Shown here piece by piece: positions 10,908 to 21,599 of a stretch of 64,000 nucleotides of DNA (its first letter is position 1; each line of letters begins with the position of its first letter). The notes under the pieces are model-generated. The model saw only the letters and a program-made list of their open reading frames with translations. It had not been told where the DNA came from and searched no databases. The DNA comes from Siphonodentalium dalli. Taxonomy: Eukaryota; Mollusca; Scaphopoda; Gadilida; Siphonodentaliidae. Location of the stretch: assembly GCA_032622095.1 (NCBI GenBank), contig CP136068.1, positions 7,417,314 to 7,481,313 of the forward strand, given 5' to 3'. The position numbers and the translations under genes were made by a program.

Positions 10908-13900
10908 ATGGCTCACATAATCAAGATGTTATCATGGAATGCGACTGCCATAAAGAGCAGTGCCTCGTATTTGCAGGACATGTTAAAACAAGAAATTTAC
11001 CACATCATAGGCGTTTCGGAACACTGGTTAAACTCCGAAAACCTAACCTTCTTACAATCCCTCAGTGATAAATATGTGTGCCTGTCTAAACCCGGGACAG
11101 TCATTAAAACAAAAACAGGCAGTGTATTTACACGAGACGGTGTAGCACTTTTTATTCATAAATCGCTACAAAAACACTGCATCGAAATCAACCTGGACGA
11201 AAATCGACTTGTTGGTGCACAATTAGTGTTCAACAAAACTATATTAACCGTCGTACAAGTTTATCTGCCCAGCACCAATCACGGAGATGACTACTTCAGT
11301 GACTGTCTGGATTCACTAGATGTATTCTGTGCAACCTACTCAACAGAAGGTTCTGTTGTACTAATGGGAGACTTCAATGCCCACCTCCCCAAGGGTTATT
11401 TAAACAATATCACAACTTCTCTTAACGATAGATCTGCCCGATTCGTTAGATTCCTCGACGAATGTGAACTTGTTTCTACAACAGCGAGTGGTGCGTGTGG
11501 GGGTAGTGAATACTCGTTCGTGCCGTATTTTCAACTTAATCAGCCATCACTCATTGACCATATACTCGTACTCTCTCGTGACAAAGACCTTATATCTGAC
11601 TATTCTATTTTATCTGACCATGCTATGAATACATCAAACCACCTACCAATCACATGCACCGTAACATTGCCGGAGTGTTCCAATGTGGAAACGCCGACAC
11701 AACATAAAAGAGTGTATGCTTGGGACAAGATAAACCTTGTCGTGTATAAAGACCTTCTGGATGTGAAATGCAGCGAGCTTGCTACCCGTGAAATTGCTTC
11801 CAAAAATCATATTGATTTATTTTACGCTGACATTGTTGAACTCTTACACTCTGTCGCTGTAACAGCCATACCAAAAAAAACCAATAGGCGCCATATCAAA
11901 CACTATTGGAACACGGAACTTGACATACTGAAGAAACAACTGAAATCGCTCTACCAATCTTGGACACATGACGGAAAACCACGCGATACTGATTATCAGA
12001 CATATGTGGACTACAAACAGGGTAAACGCGTATTTCGCCGCATGCATCGGCATGCTGTAAATAATTTTCAACTTGAACAGAACCGCAAACTCGACGCATA
12101 TGCAAGGGGTGACCAAAAACTTTTCTGGCGTTATTTAAGACCTCGCTATGGTGCAACTTTTTGTTTAGGATCGGTGATGGATTTTGGAGGTCACATGTGT
12201 CGTGACCATAACGATATTCTCTCTGGATGGGCCGCATATTTTCAAGAATTATACAGCCCAAACGAACATGATGATCCTATATTCGAAGAATATGTTCGAA
12301 ACCAGGTATCTTCATTCCTTGACAGTGCGAATACTGAATGTCCTATGCTAGGTCATCCGATCACAAAAGAAGAAGTTGTTGACACAGTTCGTAAACTGAA
12401 ATTTAGAAAGGCAAGCGGTCGTGATGACATAGTCAACGAACACCTTCTCTTCGGTTCTGAATTGCTGTATGTGTGCATGTGCAAGTTATTCAACTCCTTC
12501 ATTGAATACGAGTGGATTCCTCCATCACTAAAATCAGGAATTATTGTTCCTCTTTACAAGGGGGAACCGAAGCCGTCAACACTTCCCGATAGCTATAGAG
12601 CCATATCGTTACTCCCAGTGATCTACAAAGTGTTCGAAGGTGTTCTCCTCAATCGATTCATTAATAGCCATTTGCTTGTGACATTCCCTAGTGCATTACA
12701 AAACGGGTTTCAAGCAGGAATTGGATGCAATATGACATCTTTTATTCTTCAAGAGTCTATCTCATATGCACAAGACAACAACTCAAAACTTTTTGTAGCC
12801 TTCTTGGACTCCAAAAAGGCATTCGACAAAGTGTGGCACAATGGCCTCTTGTTCAAATTCATGCGCCTTGGTTTCTCTAGAAAGACCGTTAGCATGCTAC
12901 GTTGTATATATAGTGATATCACGAGCCGAGTGCGGTACAACGGTTGCCTGTCAAACTCTTTCAGTATAAGACAAGGAACTCAACAAGGAGCAGTCCTTTC
13001 ACCTTTCTGCTACCTCGTGTATATCGACGAGCTTCTAAAATCGCTAACGACCACTCGGATGGGACTATCCATAAACGGCGTCTCTTGTGTCGCACCAACA
13101 ACGGCAGACGATATCAGCTTAATATCTCTTTCTAAATCCGGTCTAGATAGCCTTCTGGACATATGTTACAAATATAGCACCAAGTGGCGTTTTTCTTTTT
13201 CTTATACTAAAAGCAACATAGTTGTGTTTAATGAATCCAAGTCCATCTATTCTAAATCCAGTAGATCTTGGTGTTTAGGGCCAAACAATATACCAGAGCA
13301 TAGAGAAAGTATTCATCTTGGCATAGTTCAGAATAAATTCGCAAACGGACGAACACAAGGGCACATTGTATCTTCAAAACTACGGAAAACATTTTTCTCC
13401 ATTGCACGGAAAGCAAACACTTCTTCTCTGACACCGGCATCCCTGCGAGAAATTCTTAAATGTGTAGTGTTGCCGAAGGCTCTGTATGGGTGTGAGTTGT
13501 TCCCGCTGGAATACTCGTCGAGTCTCCCCATCATGGAGAGGTCACTTCGGACATGTGCAAAAAGTATACAAACACTCCCGAAGAGAGCTAGCACAAGATT
13601 ATCGCTTGGATTGCTAGGAATAATGCCAATAGAACAGCAAATACACATAAGAAAACTCTGCTTCCTTGGCAACCTCATCCACCTGCCCATGCATCACCAA
13701 ACCCCACTTAGGTTGTTTCTTATTAGGGCTCACCAACAACGTCTCTTCAATAGATCTACGTCAGGCTTCACTCAAGAAATATTCCAGCTCCTTACCAAGT
13801 ACGACCTAATCGACAATCTTTTCAACTTTATGGACGAAGGGACGTTTCCATCGAAGGATGCATGGAAGGCATTAGCAAAAGACTCCGTTATGCGTTCATA

Positions 13901-14417
13901 TTCCAACTCTTGGCTTTCAGCGGTCGTTTCTGATCCAAGACTAAAAGTACTGTCCTTGACCCATCGCAATCCGCTTAAGCAGTGGCAGCTATGGGACAGA
14001 CTGCAGTTCATAGGCGCACAACACTCCGTAAAGTACACGAATATGGTACGACTACTAAACCGAACTACATTCGTCAACAATTCTGTATGTGTGTTGTGCT
14101 CCATGGTGTTCGAAAATGAACTGATGCACATAATGTTCTCCTGCCAGTCTCATCTGTTAATATCTGCACGGAATCAATACTGGGAGTACATTATCAACCA
14201 CTGTGGAATACAAACATACCTTCTCATGTCTCGCCTATCTTCGGACAATTTATTCGCTCTGTTTTTCGGTTCTACTCTCCAGCACGTGACACTAGACTTA
14301 CCTACGCTCCAGCTTGACACAATAATTTACTCCACAGCTACATTTCTCCTATTTGCAAGCGACTCATTGAGAGGAACGCAAAAACTACTTACTTATAAAC
14401 CAATGAAATTTCAGTAA
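10908..14417 (+). CDS. LINE ORF2: AP-endonuclease and reverse transcriptase
   Basis: An uninterrupted 1169-residue ORF2 protein, which nicks target DNA and copies the element RNA into it. The AP-like endonuclease spans about residues 5-250, with N11, E38 (GVSEHWL), Y119, D155 and N157 (MGDFNAHL), D217 (LIDHI) and the SDH...NHLPI close near 237-247. The reverse transcriptase lies at about 540-810: motif A FLDSKKAFD (632-640), motif B RQGTQQGAVLSP (688-699) and motif C TADD (732-735). A threonine stands where Y or F is usual before ADD. A C-x2-C-x9-H-x4-C motif lies at 1061-1079, as in many LINE ORF2 tails. The ATG is in good context (AACCATGG). I do not assign the clade firmly. The lack of stops suggests recent activity. 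Confidence 0.95.
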   Translation: MAHIIKMLSWNATAIKSSASYLQDMLKQEIYHIIGVSEHWLNSENLTFLQSLSDKYVCLSKPGTVIKTKTGSVFTRDGVALFIHKSLQKHCIEINLDENRLVGAQLVFNKTILTVVQVYLPSTNHGDDYFSDCLDSLDVFCATYSTEGSVVLMGDFNAHLPKGYLNNITTSLNDRSARFVRFLDECELVSTTASGACGGSEYSFVPYFQLNQPSLIDHILVLSRDKDLISDYSILSDHAMNTSNHLPITCTVTLPECSNVETPTQHKRVYAWDKINLVVYKDLLDVKCSELATREIASKNHIDLFYADIVELLHSVAVTAIPKKTNRRHIKHYWNTELDILKKQLKSLYQSWTHDGKPRDTDYQTYVDYKQGKRVFRRMHRHAVNNFQLEQNRKLDAYARGDQKLFWRYLRPRYGATFCLGSVMDFGGHMCRDHNDILSGWAAYFQELYSPNEHDDPIFEEYVRNQVSSFLDSANTECPMLGHPITKEEVVDTVRKLKFRKASGRDDIVNEHLLFGSELLYVCMCKLFNSFIEYEWIPPSLKSGIIVPLYKGEPKPSTLPDSYRAISLLPVIYKVFEGVLLNRFINSHLLVTFPSALQNGFQAGIGCNMTSFILQESISYAQDNNSKLFVAFLDSKKAFDKVWHNGLLFKFMRLGFSRKTVSMLRCIYSDITSRVRYNGCLSNSFSIRQGTQQGAVLSPFCYLVYIDELLKSLTTTRMGLSINGVSCVAPTTADDISLISLSKSGLDSLLDICYKYSTKWRFSFSYTKSNIVVFNESKSIYSKSSRSWCLGPNNIPEHRESIHLGIVQNKFANGRTQGHIVSSKLRKTFFSIARKANTSSLTPASLREILKCVVLPKALYGCELFPLEYSSSLPIMERSLRTCAKSIQTLPKRASTRLSLGLLGIMPIEQQIHIRKLCFLGNLIHLPMHHQTPLRLFLIRAHQQRLFNRSTSGFTQEIFQLLTKYDLIDNLFNFMDEGTFPSKDAWKALAKDSVMRSYSNSWLSAVVSDPRLKVLSLTHRNPLKQWQLWDRLQFIGAQHSVKYTNMVRLLNRTTFVNNSVCVLCSMVFENELMHIMFSCQSHLLISARNQYWEYIINHCGIQTYLLMSRLSSDNLFALFFGSTLQHVTLDLPTLQLDTIIYSTATFLLFASDSLRGTQKLLTYKPMKFQ

Positions 14418-15545
14418 CCACATTACGAACTTGTTCAGTAGACCTAGGAAATAACTCTTTATTCTTTATTTCCAGTTCTCAAATAGGCCATTCCCATGTG
14501 ATACATGTTACTTTCTAAATTCGATGACTGAAACCTTTGTCTAATTTCACTGAATAAGGTAATATGACGACAAACATTCTCATGTTCCAATATTCAACGT
14601 TGATGTCCAGTGAATATTTTATCTGGAAGTTTTATTTCGCTCGGCCACACGCATGTGATATTACTATTCACGTTTTAAAAAGGGCAACTGGTATTCAGGG
14701 ACTTCTATGTATGCCTTCCCATTTCTAAATAATTCTATATTAGATTATCACTGACCTCACTAACACTTGAAACTTGAAAATGTCAGAACCCGATCGCATG
14801 CGTGTGACACGGCGTAAACACTGTAAAATAATATTGTGATTAATATTGTGATTAGTATATCATTTGCATGCATACTTATATAACCTACTCATCTCTCGCC
14901 TATCTTCGGACAATTTATTCGCTCTGTTTTTCGGTTCTACTCGCCAGCACGAGACACTAGACTTAAATACGCTCCAGCTTGACAAAATAATTTACTCCAC
15001 AGCTACATTTATCCTACGTGCAAGCGACTCATTGAGAGGAACGCAAAACTACTTACTTATAAACAAATGAAATTGCAGTAATCAATTTACGAACTCGTTC
15101 AGTAGACCTAGGAAATAACTCTTTACTCTTTATTTTTAGTTCTTAAATAGGCCATTTCCATGTGATATATGCTACTTTGTAACGTCGAAGACTGAAACCT
15201 TTGTCTAATTTCACTGAATAAGGTAATATGACGACAAACATTCTCGTGTTCCAATATTCCACGTTGATGTCCAGTGAATATTTGATTTGGAAGTTTTATT
15301 TCGCTCGGTCACACGCATGTGATATTGCTATTCAGGTTTTTAAAAGGGCAACTGGTATTCAGGCACTTCTATGCATGCCTTCCCATTCCTAAATTCTATA
15401 TTAGATTATCACTGACCTCACTAACACTTGAAATTTGAAAATGTCAGAACCCGATCGCATGCGTGTGACATGGCGTAAACACTGTAAAATAATATTGTGA
15501 TTAATATTGTGATCATTTGCATGCATACTTACATAACATGTATAT
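14222..15545 (+). repeat. tandem duplication of the LINE 3' end
   Basis: About 659 bp comprising the last 65 or so codons of ORF2 plus the 3' UTR occur twice in tandem. Copy 1 runs from about 14222 to 14880 and copy 2 from about 14881 to 15545. Shared landmarks include CGCCTATCTTCGGACAATTT at the start and the repeated ATATTGTGATTA near the end. The copies differ at a few percent of sites and by small indels. Copy 2 alone is joined to terminal block C. Confidence 0.92.
14881..15070 (+). pseudogene. second copy of ORF2 C-terminus
   Basis: This frame repeats the last 60 or so residues of ORF2 (ISRLSSDNLFALFFGST onward) with several substitutions and a changed ending. It has no upstream endonuclease or reverse transcriptase and cannot be an independent gene. 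It arose with the tandem 3' duplication. Confidence 0.9.
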
Positions 15546-15599
15546 ACTTGTCATTTATAGATATGCTCTCCTAAATTGAGGAGGTAAACAATAAACTAT

Positions 15600-15706
15600 G
15601 CTGACCAGACAATATTCACGCGACAAAGCGTTCTTTACCCATTAACTCTGCATATGCCGTGAAGACAGTAATTTTCCTCTATACTCCGTAACGCGGAAAA
15701 TATTAT
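15600..15706 (+). other. terminal block C of composite unit
   Basis: This block, starting GACCAGACAATATTCACGCG, matches 5194-5296, which ends the short unit. In the short unit it is followed at once by block A of the long unit. Here it is followed by the right half of the duplicated host segment. It therefore marks the right end of the insertion. Confidence 0.75.
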
Positions 15707-16059
15707 ATATCGTAACCATCGGGGTCTCTCGGGCTATGTGTGGCGAGAACATAAACAATAAAGAAGAATAAATTTTAGAATGTGAACTTGTGAATATAAA
15801 CATCTATTTAGGGCAAAACAATAACAGTAGACGACAATGTATACAGGGACGTAGCTAGATGTTCGCCATTGCGGTGTCCATCCTAGATTTCCCAAATGCA
15901 CCCCTTTTGAACCAGACTGTCACAGTCAAGTCCCAGAAATTATCTTTGCACCATCCTGGTACCTGATCTTTCCAACTATTGAAATTACCAACATAACACT
16001 TCATCTTGTTGTATGTGTCACTTACTGTTCAGTAATACATAGAATAGATAGACCATCCG

Positions 16060-16905
16060 AAATACATACTGAGTGCTACTCACTGTTCAGTAACACATAT
16101 AAAGTACAATATAAATCGCAGTTGGAAGTCAACGTGTTAAAGGCATATATATATATATTTATACCATGACTCCCTATTGTACTGTGTACAAACATGCTAT
16201 ATAATATATTTGTGCTGTACACCCTACTGTGTGTGAACAGGAGTCCGACCGTGGGTAACACGTTTCTACTGTGGGTAACACGTTTGAATGGCATTTCAAT
16301 GGTTAAAGTTTATACCCCACAGTAGAACTACATCCGAGTTGACCTTTCGTTAACCTTCCGTGACCTCGATCAAAATGACTCTATTTTTAAAATGTAGCGC
16401 CTCGCGATGAAAACAATTTGATACTTTCGATTCAATTGAATATTATACTCACTAATGCGATAAAAACGAACAGTTAATTCCGTGGAAATCACATCCAGAT
16501 CAACAAATTGAACATATATTTCAAGAAATAGACGTGGATTTCAAAAATGACTTTCGTGGTTTCCTGTTCACTGTACGGCGGAGACAAAAAAGTTCCCGCA
16601 ATGTGTTATATTTATATTCATTAAATTCGTATTCCCATATATATATTCATGTTGTTTATTTATGGCGGTTTCATTACAGTTTATTGTGAATTGGCTATAA
16701 TGATACCATATTCGTAAAATTGAATGTTGACATAATTCAATGTATCAATACGCCTGATCAGCTGTGATAGTGTACGTAGATGTACGGCCAAGTGTGGGGA
16801 ACACAACGGGGATGATTGTGAATGGTGCGACAGAATCATCATAATTTAAGTGGGTTTATTTCGATTTCATAGCATTTTTTGCTCCTGTACCGGTCATGGT
16901 ATAAA
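16060..16905. other. unassigned part of duplicated segment
   Basis: No gene seen. Two direct copies of GTGGGTAACACGTTT lie near 16243 and 16270. A 72-codon minus-strand frame has no recognisable product. Most of this stretch is missing from the second copy of the duplication. Confidence 0.4.
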
Positions 16906-16909
16906 CAAA

Positions 16910-17049
16910 ATACACACGTAGTGTTTCTGAATACCAAATTTACACCACTCGTGGGATTGATGATTTACCACACTCGCTAAAGCTCGTGTGGTAAATCATC
17001 AATCCCACTCGTGGTGTAAATTTGGTATTCAGAAACACTACGTGTGTAT
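16910..17049. repeat. 140-bp palindrome punctuated by CTCG
   Basis: The two arms mirror each other about 16979/16980 and pair almost completely except at CTCG tetranucleotides at 16948-16951, 16973-16976, 16983-16986 and 17008-17011. These four sites are exactly symmetric about the centre but all read CTCG on the plus strand, where a true palindrome would have CGAG in one arm. The six bases between the inner pair are CTAAAG. The palindrome lies within the duplicated segment but is absent from the second copy, so it looks like an insertion. See also 63744-63877. Confidence 0.93.
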
Positions 17050-17404
17050 TCTATATATAAGAACCGTAGAACTGTTATACTATGGAGCGGAAATGCTGTC
17101 TCTAGTATTGTTGCACCCGGTATATATTGCAAAAAAACATGCTGTTTGTGATGTTATACTGGCATCGTTTGTACATATCGTCATATGTGAAGTATGTACT
17201 TCAAGAAATACGTGTACTTGCTTTTGATCGTCTGATTAATTTGACACTCACGTGGTTGGAATGCTTTGTCTGTCAACTGGAAATAATAAAAACATCAACA
17301 GATAATCATCAAATTCAACTTTGACAATCACCAGCTAGAGGACGAAAACGGGCACTACTGCAGGTCATGTTAACCCCAACTGATTGCATGTGATGGTACA
17401 CCTG

Positions 17405-18128
17405 TGAGGTATATAATTCAATGTTTGGCGGTAAGGTTAATCTGTCCCGGTGTCAGTTGTGAGCTATATAACACAATGCTTGGCTGTAAGGTTAATCTGA
17501 CCCGGTGTCAGTTGTGAGCTATATAACGCAATGCTTGGCTGTAATATTAATCTGATCCGGTGTCAGTTGTGAGATATCTAACTCAATGTTTGGCTGTAAG
17601 GTTAATCTGACCCGGTGTCAGTTGTCAGCTATATACTTCAATGCTTGAATGTAAGGTTAATCTGACCCGGTGTCAGATTTGAGCTATATGTAATCAATGC
17701 TTGACTGTAAGGTTAATCTGACCCGGTGTCAATTGTGAGCTATATAATCAAATGCTTGCATGTAAGGTTAATCTGACCCGGTGTCAGTTGTGAGCTATAT
17801 AATTCAATGCTTGACTGTAAGGTTAATATGACCCGGTGTCCGTTGTGAGCTATATAATTCAATGATTGACTGTAAGTTTAATATGACCCGGTGTCAGTTG
17901 TGAGCTATATAATTCAATGTTTGACTGTAAGGTTAATCTGACCCGGTGTCAGTTGTGAGATATATATAGTTCAGTGATTGACTGTAAGGTTAATCTGACC
18001 CGGTGTCAGTTGTGAGCTATATATAATGCAATGCTTGACTGTAAGGTTAATCTGACCCGGTGCCAGTCGTGAGCTATATATCTCAATGCTTGACTCTAAG
18101 GTTAATCTGACCCGATGCCAGTCGTGAT
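17405..18128. repeat. 55-bp satellite array
   Basis: About 13 head-to-tail copies of a 55-bp unit that includes GTAAGGTTAATCTGACCCGG, TGTCAGTTGTGAGC and a TATATAATTCAATGCTTG segment. Copies are closely similar. The array separates the two copies of the segmental duplication. The minus-strand frame at 17971-18201 is a translation of the repeat. Confidence 0.93.
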
Positions 18129-18424
18129 GGTTATGCTGACATACATTATCGAATATTGGCGTTCCCATGCGATCAGCTTCAATTATTGACGTACAAATCA
18201 ATTGTTTAGGTATTGAGTTTCTTGACAGGTCACTGTTAAAGATATAGTACGTGAATATTTCACTACATCATACTGATAGTATACGCTCTTCCAATACAAG
18301 CTGTTGAATAATTCACACTTGAACTATCACTGTAAAAACATTCAACAATATGTGTTGTGCAATTTCTTAAAACACGATGTCTTTCCTACACAATCATGTA
18401 AACAAACAATCATTCGTTCGCCCG

Positions 18425-19740
18425 AACAAATAACCGATTAGTAAATAAGAATGAGAGTCAACGAGAATTATTTAATTTATACGAAATCATTGTGTTGTGT
18501 GCTGGATACTTTGATACAGAAGTAATTGGATTACCTGATCTGAGCAAAGGTATTCACTGCGAGCAGAAAAATATTCTTACATATAACTTTAATAACATGT
18601 AGAATTACAATAATTTGGTTTTAATGATTTATTTACTATGAAGCTTTCTCTGGTATTGATGATTCGTAACGTAAATATTGTATGTTGAGTTTCTACCTGT
18701 TTCGCTTGTATCTGCCGTTTGTATGGTGTTTTTATCCAGCACGACGCTATGTAGTCCGGAGCATTGACCTTCCTGCTCTATTTGGCCTATGTCGATCATC
18801 TCGTAAGCATTGGAGTATCTCGGGCTATGTGTGACGAGAACATAAACACTAAAGAAGAGTCAATTTTAAAATATGAACTTGTAAACATAAACATATATTT
18901 AGAGCAAAACAATACTAGTAGACGACAATGTATCCAGGGACGGAGCTATGTTCTCCATTTGGGGGTGTCCACCTTATAATTCCCAACTGCACCCCGTTTG
19001 AACCAGACTGAAATGGTCAAGTCCCATGAATTATCTTTTCACCCTCCTGGTACCTGAAACTTTCCAACTATTAAAAGTACCAATCTAACACCTAATCATG
19101 TTGGAATATCCCAACACATTGTCATTCCAGTCCAAAATGTGACCGAAAGTAAGAATATGTTCGGTTTTTATATAAAAACAACACATTTCACACTAAATAC
19201 TGGTTGGAATTTCAGAACAAATTCAGCTCACATTTAGTCTCAAATTGCCAACTAATATGATATCAGGCACGAACTAGCCAACTAGTTCTCCATCATTGAT
19301 GGTATTTATATTTAAAGATGGCTTCCGGGGCCACAATTATAGCAGCATTCTTGTGTTTTAAATCCAGATTCCAATACTAAAAATAGCTATTTTGTGAATA
19401 AAATGTTATACTATCGAGCGGAAACGCTGTCTCTAGTATTGGTGTACCCGGTAACTGTTGTGAAGTGTGTACTTCAATATATACGTATCATCATATATGA
19501 AGTGTGTACTTTAATAAATACATATTGTCATATGTGAAGTGTATACTTCAAGAAATACATGTACCTCTTGATGATTGTCTGACTGCATGCCAGTAATTAG
19601 ACACTCACTTGATTGCAATTCTTTGTCTGCCAACTGGAAATAATAAAAACACCAACAAATAATCATCAACTTTGACAATAACCATCTAAAGGGCGAAAAC
19701 AGGCATCAGGTCATGTTACCCCAAACTTATAACATGGTGG
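18425..19740 (+). repeat. segmental duplication, copy 2 (uninterrupted)
   Basis: This copy keeps together the parts that are split in copy 1. Its left part matches 4205-4566 and its right parts match 15707-16000 and 17065-17390. It therefore shows the site before insertion: the join lies near 18790, in ATCATCTCGTAAGC. A 71-codon frame at 18764-18979 crosses the join and has no recognised product. Confidence 0.85.
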
Positions 19741-21004
19741 TACAACAACACTTCTTATGTTTCTGTTAAAATAACCTCTACCAAATCATGCAAACACTAC
19801 ACCTTCTGCAATCATCCACAACGTTGAAAAAATGGCTCGAAGATTACGTTTACTTATGATCATTACATAGAAACATTTATAATGTCCTACTAAGAGAGAC
19901 TGTGTACCATTCCAATAAATTCCCGGTAATAAATACTAGAGATCTAATATCGATAATAGATGGACCATAATTAGTTTGTGTAGAAGTTGTCTTCTCTAGA
20001 CATATTATGGACTTGTTCGGCTGCGTGAAACTGATAAGTTATTCAGGGGGTATACCAACTGGAGAAAAGTTGCATTCTACTAACATCGCTAGAAATATCA
20101 AGCAAATCGACTGAACCAATCCATCGAAAACATACATGTATAAAACTATACGCTCAATTGTAAATATTTACTCCTCGATTCGTGACGCAACTATCGCCAA
20201 TAAACGAACGAAAATGATTTCGCTATACTTGTAAAATATCTACTTTCAGCAAGATTATTATCCATACTATATGTGATCACCCTATCGGAGTGTTTCACAT
20301 TACTTTAACAGGCTGTCTTAAAATAAAATTTAATACAAATTTACTTTATGGCTCCAGCCATAATCTAAGTTACGAATTCCCATGTACATTCCCATGTCCA
20401 TTCTAGATGTACGTTGTTCTTATGAACAGTACTTTTGTAGTTTAATATGATTTAGAATTTATTTACTTTGCCAGTTACGGTACAAGACTAAAACTCACTG
20501 TCAACAGTCGATGGACATAGATCGTCACAGGGAATTTCCGGCTGAGAACAGTGCAGGAAGTGCAGGTTCCTACCGAGAAAAGGATTGGCACTGGTTATTC
20601 ACACAGGCCTCTGTGGAAACATACCAGATATACCAATATATACTATTAATAGTAACAAGGCTCACAAGTCCGATTTTCGGAAAACACACCATCTATCATA
20701 TCCCTCATAGATTCTCAAAATCTTTGTTCTCAGTCACAATATATTTCACTGTGACTTATTCGCCTTGCAATTTCCTTCTTTTGTATGTATAATTCGATAG
20801 TATCAAACGAAGAGAGGTAAAGATATCGTATCGAAAACAAGCAAAACCTACGGACGGAATGCGGTCGTCAGTTTCCCTGTCCGGTAAGTAGTGATTATAC
20901 ACGGATACCAATTCAATTATTACGATCGCAATTACCGAATTTGCTAATTCCCCGTACGTTGTGTCGACTTCGCTTAATAGTACAGGCGATCTAGCCGAAA
21001 AATG
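19741..21004. other. unassigned stretch
   Basis: No repeat or domain was recognised. The longest open frame is 93 codons at 20511-20792 on the plus strand. It begins with a polar segment and ends with an irregular hydrophobic one, and I see no splice sites or family resemblance. I leave it uncalled. Confidence 0.4.
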
Positions 21005-21325
21005 TGGTCAACCCGGAACTAATTGCAACACAAATGCCTTTTAGTTTACTGGATAGCTGAATATGTACTGCATTAGACTATCAATATTTTAGGAAAATCC
21101 AATTGGGACAAATTTTATATATTTGTGTTTCCATGGCAACGATGGCTAATAATTGGGTATTTGGAAATTTTACATTAAATAGTGCGTATCGTGAATAATT
21201 TAATAACTACCTAAAAGTTTACATTGGTTTATAGAAACACTTGTAATGGCCGACATTTCCACATATCCATGGTGACCTTAGAATGTCAAGGTCATGTATG
21301 AAGGTCAAGGTCATTGTTAAAATTC
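21005..21325 (+). repeat. half-site-rich dispersed repeat, copy 1
   Basis: The copy begins CCGGAACTAATTGCAACACA and ends in a cluster of AAGGTCA words, one of them facing an inverted TGACCTT. It also holds CCATGGCAACGATGG. The same family recurs at 21600-21910 (same strand) and 31545-31860 (opposite strand). AAGGTCA is the extended half-site bound by ERR/SF-1-type nuclear receptors; binding here is unknown. Confidence 0.85.
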
Positions 21326-21599
21326 TGGATTTTTATCATTTAGCAGTCACATTTTCGACTGTCCTTGTTACGATTTATTACAAATAGCGATCACCAACAC
21401 TATTTTATAAATTCCGGATTTCAGGCTCCATGGGAAGGTTCATTTGAATGGATATCGATATATGCATTAGAAACTATAGCAATTTGAAATATGTGGCGAC
21501 AACATTTTTATGTACAACAAGACATAACTTGGGATATTTATATAGATTGTTGAGACAAAAAATCACAGCATAACTTGACATAATATATGCAAGTGTGTG

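Larger units (their letters stand above)
5297..15706 (+). mobile_element. long LINE-bearing unit of composite insertion
   Basis: The long unit starts with block A directly after the short unit ends, and finishes with block C at the right edge of the insertion. Between A and B lie about 4.26 kb that include a decayed DIRS-like retroelement on the minus strand and a 376-bp tandem duplication. Between B and C lie the LINE ORF1, ORF2 and a duplicated 3' end. Block B ends 30 bp before ORF1, so it is plausibly LINE 5' UTR. Block C is plausibly the 3' terminus. The 4.26-kb part is probably nested insertions, though an unusually long leader cannot be excluded. Confidence 0.65.
15707..17390 (+). repeat. 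segmental duplication, copy 1, right part
   Basis: The sequence from CGTAACCATCGGGG onward matches 18795-19085, and 17065-17390 matches 19405-19740 (shared words include CTGGAAATAATAAAAACA). The middle part differs by insertions, one of which is the 140-bp palindrome at 16910. Near 15853 both copies share a segment starting CAGGGACGTAGC or a close variant, related to the end of the hAT-like element at 30080. Confidence 0.8.

Noticed and set aside
11600-14131. Minus-strand frames up to 121 codons opposite ORF2
   Set aside because: They are antisense shadows of a clear 1169-codon coding frame.
17405-18128. CRISPR-like array of repeats
   Set aside because: Units are contiguous 55-bp satellites with no distinct spacers, and the DNA is eukaryotic.
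20511-20792. 93-codon open frame as a gene
   Set aside because: No homology, splice signals or signal peptide pattern that I could defend.
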